64,000 nt of DNA from Phoronis australis (Eukaryota; Phoronida; Phoronidae), in the NCBI GenBank assembly GCA_002633005.1, contig NMRA01000122.1, forward strand, positions 790,518 through 854,517. The letters are read 5' to 3'. Positions 45,701 to 55,118 of the stretch are shown here, piece by piece (position 1 is the first letter of the stretch; every line of letters starts with the position of its first letter). The translations under genes and the position numbers were made by a program. The notes beneath the pieces were generated by a model. The model made no database searches, had not been told where the DNA came from, and saw only the letters and a list, made by a program, of their open reading frames with translations.

Positions 45701-46743
45701 GTTTGTACTAGCCCGGAATGACCGCAGATATCAAGGCACACATATCCACCTGTGAGGCCTGTCGAACATTTGAGAATAAACAGCAAAAGGAGACTTTGAT
45801 GTCGCATGAGCTGCCAGACAGGCCATGGAGCAAGGTTGGCTGCGATTTATTCACTTTTAGCAACAACGAATACGTCATTATCGTCGACTACTTCAGCAAC
45901 TACTGGGAGGTCGACAAGTTAGGCAAACAAGTGACATCACAGCAGGTGATTGGCAAACTAAAAGCACAATTTGCTCGACACGGCATACCCGAAACAGTTA
46001 TTACTGATGGTGGTCCTCAGTTTGTCTCCAACGATTTCCATGATTTCTCCACCACTTGGGATTTCGAGCACATTGTTACGAGTCCTCATCACAGTCAATC
46101 CAATGGGAAGGCAGAATCAGCTGTCAAATCAGCCAAATCAGTCCTCAAGAAGTGCAGTAGCGATGGCAGCGATCCCTTGCTTGCCATACTTGAGCTCCGT
46201 AACACCCCAAATCAGGGTATGAATTCGAGCCCTGCTCAACGCATGTTTAACCGACGCACACGATCGACCATACCCATGCACACGGCGCTCCTACAACCAA
46301 GATCCATTGCTCCTTCTCACGACATGAAGAACTTAAAAGCTGCCCAAGAGCGACAGGCGAAATACTACAACCGCCATGCGAAAGATCTTCCGCCCTTGGA
46401 TGAAGGAGACATAGTACGACTGCAACCATTCAAGCTTGGCGACAAGGAATGGAAGGAAGCCACCGTGGAAAAGCGCCTTGATGAACGATCTTATAGAGTA
46501 TCTACGCCAGATGGTCAAGTGTACCGTAGGAATCGTGTCTACTTGCGCAAAACCCCAGAAAGCACCAATACTAACGATACGGACATTTCAACTAGAAAAC
46601 CGATTACAAACGAAGGTGATTACTCAATACGCAATGAAACCAATCATGATACCAAGTTTGCCTCTCAGACCACCTCTACAACTGGAACGTACATAACACG
46701 CTCAGGACGTAGCGTAAAACCACCTAAGCGGTTTGATTGTTGA
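42781..46743 (+). pseudogene. gag-pol of the Ty3 element with two in-frame stops
   Basis: One frame runs from an ATG at 42781 to a TGA at 46741-46743, with TAG stops at 42874-42876 (31 codons in) and 45709-45711. Counting from the ATG at 42973, gag ends with Cys/His knuckles (residues 153-190, including CKICHQKNHF). The protease site reads VDDGA near 247. Reverse transcriptase has KLDLTSGY near 465 and the catalytic VADD at 526. RNase H has QCDASDKG near 679. The second stop lies in the integrase zinc-binding region. After it, counting from the ATG at 45718, the integrase core keeps D43, D97 and E133 with the D-D-35-E spacing. Neither stop lies at a gag-pol boundary, so programmed readthrough is unlikely. 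Confidence 0.9.
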
Positions 46744-46860
46744 ATAAGAACTAATTAGGACATGGACTGAACAATTATTGGTTTAACATGTAGCTTAAGT
46801 TTTACTCTAAAAACATTAGATCTAAGTATATCGCTTTAATTTAGTTTATATCAAGCTCTC

Positions 46861-46873
46861 AAAAGACGGGGGA
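46861..46873 (+). other. polypurine tract
   Basis: AAAAGACGGGGGA lies directly before the 3' LTR, the normal place for plus-strand priming; one C interrupts it. Confidence 0.75.
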
Positions 46874-47017
46874 TGTTTATGGTACTAGATCAGCTGTTCC
46901 TTTGCGCATGCGCAGTCGTCTTGTATTATCCATCTTAGCTAATAAACGTTGATCTTACTCACTCTCTGAAAGTCCCTGTTATACCCAACAATCGGCCGTG
47001 CGAAACCGATTGTTACA
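46874..47017 (+). repeat. 3' LTR (144 bp)
   Basis: Same termini and length as the 5' LTR, with 143 of 144 bases identical by eye. GTTAC follows at 47018-47022. Confidence 0.95.
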
Positions 47018-47253
47018 GTTACCACCACAAGTAAAATTCAGTGCATTTTAAGAGTTAATCGGCAAATTTTATGATTTTCAGTTTTTGGGAGGAATTGCCC
47101 TATTCTTATAAATAGTAAAACCATTTTTTCTGTTTATAATATTATCACGCTTGACAGTAGTGATTTGACTAGAACAGGAGATATGGAAAATGTCTAAGAT
47201 GGTGACTCATCTGTCAGTGGAGTGGCGTAAAGAACTGATGCTTCGTAATGTAT

Positions 47254-47259
47254 TTTATT
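47254..47259 (-). terminator. candidate poly(A) signal of PEX13
   Basis: AATAAA on the minus strand, about 175 bases after the PEX13 stop codon. Confidence 0.45.
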
Positions 47260-47432
47260 TTGAATAATTTATAAAGGAAGTTTTTTTAACGTGATAACTT
47301 GCTAAAAACATCCAATAATGGTTATCAATTGCTGAAAAAGTGAATTTGTCAAGAACATCAATTCTCTGACTTTCATTGACTCTTTGTTATCACAACAGAT
47401 GGCAACCACAACGGTTTGATGATACACCACAC

Positions 47433-50400
47433 CTATTTTTCCTGTCTTGTAGCATTGGAAAGTTCTTGAGGGAGGGATACATTCTCATTTGATTCTTCCC
47501 AACACTTAGCTGCCTCATTAACCCCTGCTGACTCACACTGTTCCTCTTCAAAGTGCACATGTCTGCCTGAAGCATTTTCACCTTCAAAAATCTCTCCAAA
47601 TTCAGCAAAACTGTCTCTGCTTGGCACACTGGAAACATTATCAGTTCGTGAACTTTCTCCTGCTGGTTGCATGCTCCCTGCTGGAGTTTGAGCTAATGAT
47701 TTTGAGCCTTGTCTTTTTCCCAGTAATTTGATGTAGTTAGCAGGAATGATCCCAGTCTTCTTTCCGTCAACACAGGCTAACAGCCAGCCACGCATTCTAG
47801 GCTGTAAATCTGAAAGAAAGAACAGTGTTACACATTTTATAACATCTGGCCGAGACTCAGAGCCCCAAGACATCCTTTGTTCAGTCAAGTTCAAATTGCT
47901 GTGAAGGTGGAATTTCAGGCACCCCCAACAGTTGTCCATTATTGGACACCTCATCGAAATCCTTGATTTTTGCTTGCATATCTTTGTAATAGAACTTATT
48001 CAAGTAAACAGTCACGAATTGGTGTAGCCATACATCTGTTGATTGACAGCCAACCAACGACAGTCAACACACCCACATGAATAAATTACATATGCCTAAC
48101 CAAGAGCATTTCAAAGAAGTGAAAAGATCCATTAGTGCCATGTAGTAGTTGTTTTCATTCTACTTCTTTTAAAATATAACTTCCTGCTGCATGTGTCTAT
48201 TCAGATCAACAGCAGTTCCACTCCTTACTATGTTCGCAGCTATCTGAAATATAATGGTTTACAACACAGCCTAAACCCAGAGGCAAATCCCAACTTATTC
48301 ATTGATACATAATCCGAGTAGCATATCAGCAGCTGTGGACAATAGTTCAGTGAGAAAAATGATTTAAACACCTTAAATCCCTGACAAACAATAAATTGCT
48401 AAAACGTGGCACTAGTAATAACTGTCTGTCAGCTAAACTGCATTTATAATTAATTAGTGATACAAAGACTGTGTGGGCAATCACACTACAATTATCTGCC
48501 ACAGCAGCATTTATTCAACACGCTCATCTTTTATTGTCCCACTTTCATGGTAACTTCGAGTCACGACTGTGATATCCAGTACTTTTGTTAGGAAGGGGAC
48601 AATACAGTTAAATTTCAAAGCATGCGCACAGGTACTTCATGGCCAGCCAGAGATGATTTAAGAAAGCGCAAGAAAACGTTCAGAGCACTTCTGTCTTCAT
48701 GTCTAACAGTCTTTAAAACTTCTTACCTTTTGGAGCAATTCTGATCTTCTGACCTGCTCTGAATGACAGTTCATCCTCTGATTCACCGTCAAAATCATAC
48801 TCTGCTAAAGCTACAAAATGATCATCTTCACCACTCGCCCAATTTCGATCTGAAAAGAAAATGACAAAACAATGAATACAGTCATCAATACAATGGCAGA
48901 ACACCTGGGTTGTTTGACTTTATTTTGAAGGGTGGTTTTAAAGCAGCTGTAATAAGAGAACTTTTGATATAGACCACTTACCACTATAAAATTGGTATCA
49001 CCATGTTCCTTACTTAGGTGAGAAATTATTTTTTTAGTCTCGCAAAGAGGTGACAGTTCTTTATATGCTTTGGGACCATGCCCTCGCCCAGAGCATAAAA
49101 CGACCCCGAGAAAAGCCAAATTGTAGTACATACTAGTCTCAAGTAACATCAAACTATCAGTTCTTTCAAAGCTCTGAAACCAACTTTAAATTTGACTCGG
49201 GAACAAGTTGAGACCAATTTCATAAGGGTGACTGGTTAAACTAAAAATTATAGCTCTTGTGAGGGAAGGTTTGCTTATGACTACTTAAAGTCTCCTGCAT
49301 ACTGTGGTTACAACAACCAGTCACATGCATAGTACAAACAGAATCAAGATTAACTGTTTGATGTACTTCGAGTATACCACAAGTAACTTCTCAGATTTAC
49401 AAGAAGTTGAATGAATCTGAATTGGCCATGAGCAGATGTTCTTGAAAATCAAAATTTTACGTCACGATCAAACATATAATTGATATATGATATGTGTCTA
49501 CAAACATTTTATAACATCACAGAAAACGTTTTTTTTTTAAAGAAACCTGTTGTCTGCAACATAAAGAACACCGAGATTGGAAATAGGCCAATTCACAATC
49601 CACATGCAGTATACCCAAATAGGCAGTAGGTGTTATTAATTAATAAGAGTTCATTGCATCATTTACATTATAGAAAATCAGATGATTGCAATTGGATGCT
49701 TTCCAGTGTGAAAGCATTTCTCAAATCGCTTAAATGAGAACAACGTGACATTCAAAACGAACAAATAAGTTGAATCAAATCAACTCATTGTCCTTTGGTA
49801 GTCACCAAAACAACCTGTACTCTATGATCTAAGTAGTCTAAGTCTGTAATGGTACTACAGTTTGAAACGAACCTTCTCTTGGAGTGATGGAGGATAACAT
49901 CTTCCAGATTAAATACGGTCCACCAAAGACAACAGCCAAAAATAGAAGAATGGGCCAGCTACTTTTTGTCTTCTTCGGTTCAGACAGACTGCTTTCACTG
50001 ACAGTATCCATTGCACTCAGCCATGTGTCCTCCTCTAATCCAGCGTCTCTCAGTCTTAACAACACCAGCAACTTCCTGTACAAATAGCGTAAAGTTTTCA
50101 CAATGGCCAGTGCTGAAAACACCTGCGTAAAATGTGCTCTCAAGTTTGAAAAATTGTCTGCTACGCCCAACACAGCGCGGAATGAGTTATACACGGCACC
50201 GTACGTCGACTCCAGCATCATGGCTACTGAACCGAATGCCTGCACAATACTCTCAATAGACTGGAACGCTGGTCTGGAGCTTTCCTCTGCCAGTCTAGCG
50301 AAGCTGTTTGTTGGCACTCCATCGTATCCACCACCAAACCGGTTCATGCCACCATACATACCAGAACCATATAAACTGCTGCCATACATTCCTGTACCAT

Positions 50401-53252
50401 AACCACCATAACCACCTAATGAGCCGTATCCGTAACCACCATATCCACCACTGTACACAGATGGCAGTCTAGAGTTGACAGATGTCCTTGAAGGCCGCGG
50501 TGGTGGACCTGGAGGCTGCTTGGTAAAACTGTGACCAGGGGGAAGAGATGGACTGTAATGATAAGAAATTATGTTCAACAAACTTTTTGGTTTCCAACTA
50601 ACTTTGTTAATAATGAATTGCCTCCATTAGCGAGTCAACAAAGTCTAAAACCTTGCCTATAATTACATGTAAAACATCACTTGAGGACACTAAAGGCATT
50701 CACAGGCAATGGCCTTTGAAATGGGAATGCTCAACTGATTTACCTTTTGATTGATACAATAAAGTATACTAAATAATATGTATGGAAACAGTTCCCCTTG
50801 ACTAATAGAGTAGACATAAATACCCGGCCAAACTGTAATTACCGGTAACTCCCTTCCATTTTTTTTTGCGTTAAATATGCAAATTATGGGTCACCGGACA
50901 ACAAATAATCAGAATTGATTTAAGTTCATAATATATTTTAAGTATTTTAACATCAGCAAACCAAATTTCTGGGCAAAATTTTCTTCAGAAAAACTGCCAT
51001 AAACTTCCGAAAGATGTCTCAAAATATTTAGCAAATGGTGCGTGCGAGTGTGACAAGCGTACCATTTTCAAGCAGACAACTGACAAAAGTAGGAGAATAA
51101 CACACAACAATGACGTTCAATAGATTGTTTTTCAATTAAACAGCTGTAACAGGCAAGGTGAGTGTCGGCTGACTCATAGATTTCGCATGCACCCCTGCCA
51201 GTCGTTAGCTTGACATGTTAATTGTCTTCATACAGCTAGCTGGCAAATCCAACCAAAGCCAGCCAGCTAGCTAGCTGACTGGCTTTGGTTGGATTTGCCA
51301 GCTAGCTGTATGAAGGCTAATGTCAGAATATAGTTAGGAACCACCAATTGGTCTCGAAATTTCACACTATCCGTGTACTTCTAAAAGCACTAGTCAAGTG
51401 ACATGAACACACATCATTTGCAACGAATGCAGCTGAGCAGCAGCAAAATTTGCTCTGAAATTCGGTTTACTGGTATCAACATTCTAAAAACATATCGAAG
51501 TGACACCAGCTTCGATGATTTGTTGTGACATGTACATGCACGTACCCAGCCTAAAATATAGGTTGGCTCGAATTTTTTGGTATGTGGACCTTTTACTGAA
51601 ACAAATCAACAGTGACTAAAAAAACCGGGGCCATTATGTTCAAGCCTACGAATTGTGCATCCGCGCCGAATCCCTGTAGACTTTTCTCACTATCACTCGC
51701 ATTTTTTGTTTCACTGAGGCGGACCTTTTTACCCAATTCGCCAAATTGGGGGGCTCGTTCGTGCTGCCCGAGCCCCCCTGGGTGCACCTATGATGTATGC
51801 AACCTTGCCGATGACTCCGACCAACATATCACTCAAACTGTCTCCAAATGGTGTTTTAAAGTAAAATACCCGATAAAATTCCCCACTGATAGTGGGCACC
51901 TATGCCCCCCGAATCTCCCGGAAAATAACTCAGACTGTCACACATCTAGTCACCCGGCAACTCAATGACATTCCGCCTTTGGCCCTACGGAGACAATTCT
52001 CGCACGTTTTAATAGTAGATGTGATCAGCAAGTGCTAAATAAAATGCGTTCTCGTGATACTGCTTGTGTTATTTCTTTAGTTACAATGCACACCTCCGGC
52101 AAATGAACGCTGATGAAACGCAGGCACTCGTTCACTCACAGACGCAGACGATCTTCAAAACAAAGGTCACGTGACAACGACATGTGTTCGTCTATGGTCC
52201 AGAGATTTTTCTTGCACAGATTTGAATCTATCTTGTTCATAATACTGACTCCACAGGAACTTAAAATCTTAGAGACGTTATTTGGAAAACTTAAGTGAGG
52301 ATTTCAGGTAATTTGTGGAGTCGAAACTATATTTTTATTCAAACTGCCCTGTCAACGATCGCGAGGTGGCGGCCCATTGGCGAGTTTTCGCCCTGGGATT
52401 TCAGAACAATTTTCTGTAGAATGATCTTAATTCAACAATGAAGTTTGATAGCAATGCGCCAGTTTTGTTGAAACAAGGCTTGGAATGACCAATGACAAAA
52501 AACGCGGAAACTTTGAAACATTTACGGCCCAAATCATGNGAATCCTACCTTCCGATTTCACCCATTTCGGAGACTGGGTATCAACCGCCTTGGGTTACAA
52601 TGAATACGCTCCTCCCCCCCGAAATGAATTTTACTAAGCGCCCCAAGCACCTTATTACGGCGAATACGGTACTGTTTCACTGCCTCTTAGTAAAGTGAAA
52701 TATGTTTACTGTTGGTAAAATCAGGCTCTGATTAGATGCTGATTGTTGAAGCACCAAGTCAGCCAAGGTTTTAAACCTAGTGTGGAAATTTTTAAACTTG
52801 ACACGCTTTCCCCAAACTAGACGCGCCAAAATCCAAACTCATTACCGAATCAAAACAGATCGTGGAGAACACTGCAAATGTGTCCATCTACACTTGAAAG
52901 GTACATATAGTAACCTAACTTTGGTAGTTTGGTCAGGGTTAAGCATAATTCGCGGAAAATCTTCCGGCGTACAGGTTACATTAGATAGTGTGTCATTGTG
53001 TGTCGTCGCCAAATCAGACCAATCTCAATGACTCAATGCCAATGCAGTGCGTTCTGGAATTTCCGCATTGCTTAAGCATAGATAGCACACAACGTAATGT
53101 CCAGAAATCACTACAAAGCTCAGATAGCGCTACTAATCGGGTTACGTTACTGTACGCTTTCATGATACATACTTGGGAGCTAAAGACGGGGAGTTAACAC
53201 GTAAATTATTGCTGAGCTTGGCTTTCTCCCAGGGTTTCAGAGGCGCAGCCAT
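47433..53252 (-). CDS. PEX13: peroxin-13, peroxisomal import docking protein, complete
   Basis: Four minus-strand exons join in phase: 53252-53173, 50552-49873, 48849-48727 and 47809-47433, giving 419 residues (human 403). PEX13 is a peroxisomal membrane protein of the docking complex that receives PEX5 with its cargo. The start MAAPLKPWEKAK has the conserved N-terminal KPWE. Next comes a Tyr/Gly-rich stretch (GGYGGYGYGSLGGYGGYG, about residues 50-85) and the family core EESSRPAFQSIESIVQAFGS and AVYNSFRAVLGVADNFS. A hydrophobic segment, WPILLFLAVVFGGPYLIW, is followed by NWASGEDDHF. The SH3 domain is split by an intron: ALAEYDFDGESEDELSFRAG, then RGWLLACVDGKKTGIIPANY. The first donor was chosen because GTATGT gives the correct phase. 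The first intron holds a perfect hairpin and two transposable elements. Confidence 0.95.
51130..51545. repeat. dispersed repeat, related to 4370-4800
   Basis: It shares several blocks with the repeat in the SLC17 intron, including ATTTGTTGTGACATGTACA at 51520-51538 and, inverted, the CGACACTCACCTTGCC block near 51160. The perfect hairpin at 51226-51315 lies inside it. Confidence 0.5.
51226..51315. repeat. perfect inverted repeat, 37-bp arms
   Basis: CTTCATACAGCTAGCTGGCA begins the left arm (51226-51262). The right arm (51279-51315) is its exact reverse complement across all 37 bases. The 16-base spacer is itself a run of TAGC. No coding content. It lies in the first PEX13 intron. Confidence 0.95.
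51538..51795. mobile_element. MITE-like element, relative of 30172-30389
   Basis: The left end has ACCCAGCCTAAAATATAGG and TGGCTCGAATT. The right end has GAGCCCCCCTGGGTGCACC. Shared internal blocks include GTGGACCTTTTACTGA and GCGCCGAATCCCTGT. The two copies are clearly diverged. Confidence 0.65.
51990..52669. mobile_element. truncated copy of the TA-flanked element at 17505
   Basis: It corresponds to about 18290-18985 of the longer copy, sharing CACAGGAACTTAAAATCTTA-like text and GGATTTCAGGTAATTTG, and ends GGCGAATACGG followed by TA. The left half is missing. It contains one N at 52539. Confidence 0.65.
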
Positions 53253-53690
53253 TTTGAATTTCGCTAAAACTATGCTCACATTCTAATGTTTCAATATTCT
53301 AATTCAATGAAAGTATGTTTATAATGTTCATTGACAAACATTTATGAGTTTATATATATATTAATATTGAAATTAAATATAAATTTATAGTTTTTCCAAT
53401 AAGAAATTTATGACATTTATGAAAAGTGCGACGAACAGTGATTTGTAATTTGTCAGTAGCAACAAAACAGCAGGCGCGCGTTCCATAAGGGCGAGATTAT
53501 TGCAAATACTCAAGAATTCGTAAAACATCGCGAGATATTGCCTTGTATTTAAACTGACTCACGTGATCATATTAGCTTGAATTGCGAGATCTTCGAGTTC
53601 ACGAAACTCTACACTGGGTTCTTGAAGGTCAAGTTTGGAAGTCCGGTTCCGCGAACTGGAAAATCACGTTTCTGCCGACAAAATAGCAAC
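53253..53690. promoter_or_regulatory. head-to-head promoter region, PEX13 and CoA-transferase
   Basis: The start codons of two divergent genes lie 438 bases apart. The middle (53345-53390) is strongly AT-rich, with ATATATATATTAATATT-like text. A GC-richer part with GGCGCGCGTTCC lies at 53472-53484 on the CoA-transferase side. A shared bidirectional promoter is inferred from spacing only. Confidence 0.5.
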
Positions 53691-55118
53691 ATGTACTGTC
53701 TTGCAAGGGCATTCTGCCAGGCTTCTAAACACCAGAGATTAGTTTCATCACCTGCTTTTACTTCCGTGCGAAATTTTTACTTGTATTCTCCTGAGCCCTT
53801 TCACCCTATAAAGGGAAAGGAACCCCAATGGATGACCTCTGACGAGGCCGTGGGTATGATTCGCAGTGGCGATAATGTCTACGTCCATGGCGGTGTGTGC
53901 ACGCCGTATGTTTTACTGGATGCATTGGGAAGGAGGGGGCTACAGAACCAGCTGCGGAACATTAAAATTTGGAGCATTCTCCTGGATACAGGCCTGAGCA
54001 ATAAAGAGTATGATGATGTATTCCGACTGCAGCATCTGTTCATCCATGGGGACCTTGCCAGGAATGCCATAGCTGATGGACGAGGCGACTACATACCGAT
54101 ATTTTTGAGTGAAATACCCCTGCTGTTCAGACGAAATCTGGTTAAGCTGGATGTTGCTCTCATTCAGGTTACTCCACCCGATCGTCATGGTTACTGCTCG
54201 TTGGGTGCCACTGTTGATGCGACACGGTGTGCGATTCAGAATGCAAAACACATCATCGCTCAAGTCAATCCGCAGATGCCACGAACATTTGGCGATGGAA
54301 ATATGCACATTTCTCATCTGGATGCACTGGTGGAAGGAGATAACATTTTGCCTGTATTTGGACCAAGTAACCCAAGGCCCGAGGAGGATGCTGTTGGTCG
54401 GCTTATTTCTTCCTGTTTGGTACAAGATGGTGCCACATTGCAGGTTGGAATCGGAAGTGTCCCACAGACTTCCCTGAAACACATGGATCAGCATCGCGAC
54501 ATTGGAATACACTCCGAGTTGTTTGATGATGCGGTGATTGATTTAGTCGAGCAAGGAGTTATTACCAATGCAAAAAAGAGCATCCACACTGGAAAGATTG
54601 TATCCAGCATCTCTGTTGGTACACCGCGTCTGTACGAGTTTATCGACAATAATCCGTTCATCGTGATGAATGATGTTTCTTTTACCAATAACATTTCAGT
54701 TATAATGCAGAATCCTAAAGTAACTGCCATCAACTCTTGCATTGAAATTGACATCACTGGTCAGGTTGTCTCCGATTCCATTGGAACATCTATCTATTCA
54801 GGAGTTGGTGGACAAATAGATTTCCTTCGAGCAGCTGCTCAGTGTACAGATGGTCTTGGTAAACCAATTCTGGGAATGCCTTCTACTACATCATCTGGTG
54901 AATCTAAGATTGTACCATTCATTAAAAAAGGGAGTGGTGTGGTCACAACGCGTGCTCATGTTCACTATATTGTCACGGAGTTTGGTATTGCCTATCTGTT
55001 TGGTAAGAATATGCGACAGCGTGCTTACGAGATGATACGATTGGCTCATCCGGATCACAGAGAATATTTAGAAAAATGTGCATTTGACCGTCTGGGTTGC
55101 ATGCCCTCTCCTGACTAA
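53691..55118 (+). CDS. mitochondrial acetyl-CoA hydrolase/4-hydroxybutyrate CoA-transferase family enzyme
   Basis: An uninterrupted 475-codon frame with TAA at 55116-55118. The family transfers CoA between acyl groups (for example acetyl-CoA to succinate or 4-hydroxybutyrate) or hydrolyses acetyl-CoA. The start at 53691 gives a basic, Ser-rich, acid-poor leader (MYCLARAFCQASKHQRLVSS) that looks like a mitochondrial targeting peptide. An in-frame ATG at 53577 would add 38 residues. The N-terminal domain has YVHGGVCTPY and PPDRHGYCSLG. The C-terminal domain has the glycine loop GIGSVP (253-258), the catalytic Glu in IHSELFDDAV (Glu276) and GGQIDFLRAA (from about 373). Length fits the family. 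The other complete genes here have several introns; this coding region has none. Substrate cannot be fixed from sequence. Confidence 0.9.
   Translation: MYCLARAFCQASKHQRLVSSPAFTSVRNFYLYSPEPFHPIKGKEPQWMTSDEAVGMIRSGDNVYVHGGVCTPYVLLDALGRRGLQNQLRNIKIWSILLDTGLSNKEYDDVFRLQHLFIHGDLARNAIADGRGDYIPIFLSEIPLLFRRNLVKLDVALIQVTPPDRHGYCSLGATVDATRCAIQNAKHIIAQVNPQMPRTFGDGNMHISHLDALVEGDNILPVFGPSNPRPEEDAVGRLISSCLVQDGATLQVGIGSVPQTSLKHMDQHRDIGIHSELFDDAVIDLVEQGVITNAKKSIHTGKIVSSISVGTPRLYEFIDNNPFIVMNDVSFTNNISVIMQNPKVTAINSCIEIDITGQVVSDSIGTSIYSGVGGQIDFLRAAAQCTDGLGKPILGMPSTTSSGESKIVPFIKKGSGVVTTRAHVHYIVTEFGIAYLFGKNMRQRAYEMIRLAHPDHREYLEKCAFDRLGCMPSPD

Larger units (their letters stand above)
42440..47017 (+). mobile_element. 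Ty3-type LTR retrotransposon, recent insertion
   Basis: A complete 4,578-bp element lies between 5-bp target duplications GTTAC (42435-42439 and 47018-47022). It has 144-bp LTRs at both ends that start TG and end CA, a primer-binding site, a polypurine tract and one long gag-pol frame interrupted by two stops. The domain order protease, reverse transcriptase, RNase H, integrase is that of Ty3 elements. The proteins resemble the K02A2.6-like/mag group by recall. The LTRs differ at one position in 144, so insertion was recent. It sits between the 3' ends of RPS7 and PEX13 and interrupts neither. Confidence 0.95.

Noticed and set aside
42874-45711. Programmed stop-codon readthrough in the Ty3 element
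   Set aside because: The TAG codons lie near the gag start and inside the integrase zinc-binding region, not at a gag-pol junction, so they are more likely plain nonsense mutations.
53940-54512. 190-residue minus-strand frame inside the CoA-transferase
   Set aside because: Antisense shadow of a well-supported gene.
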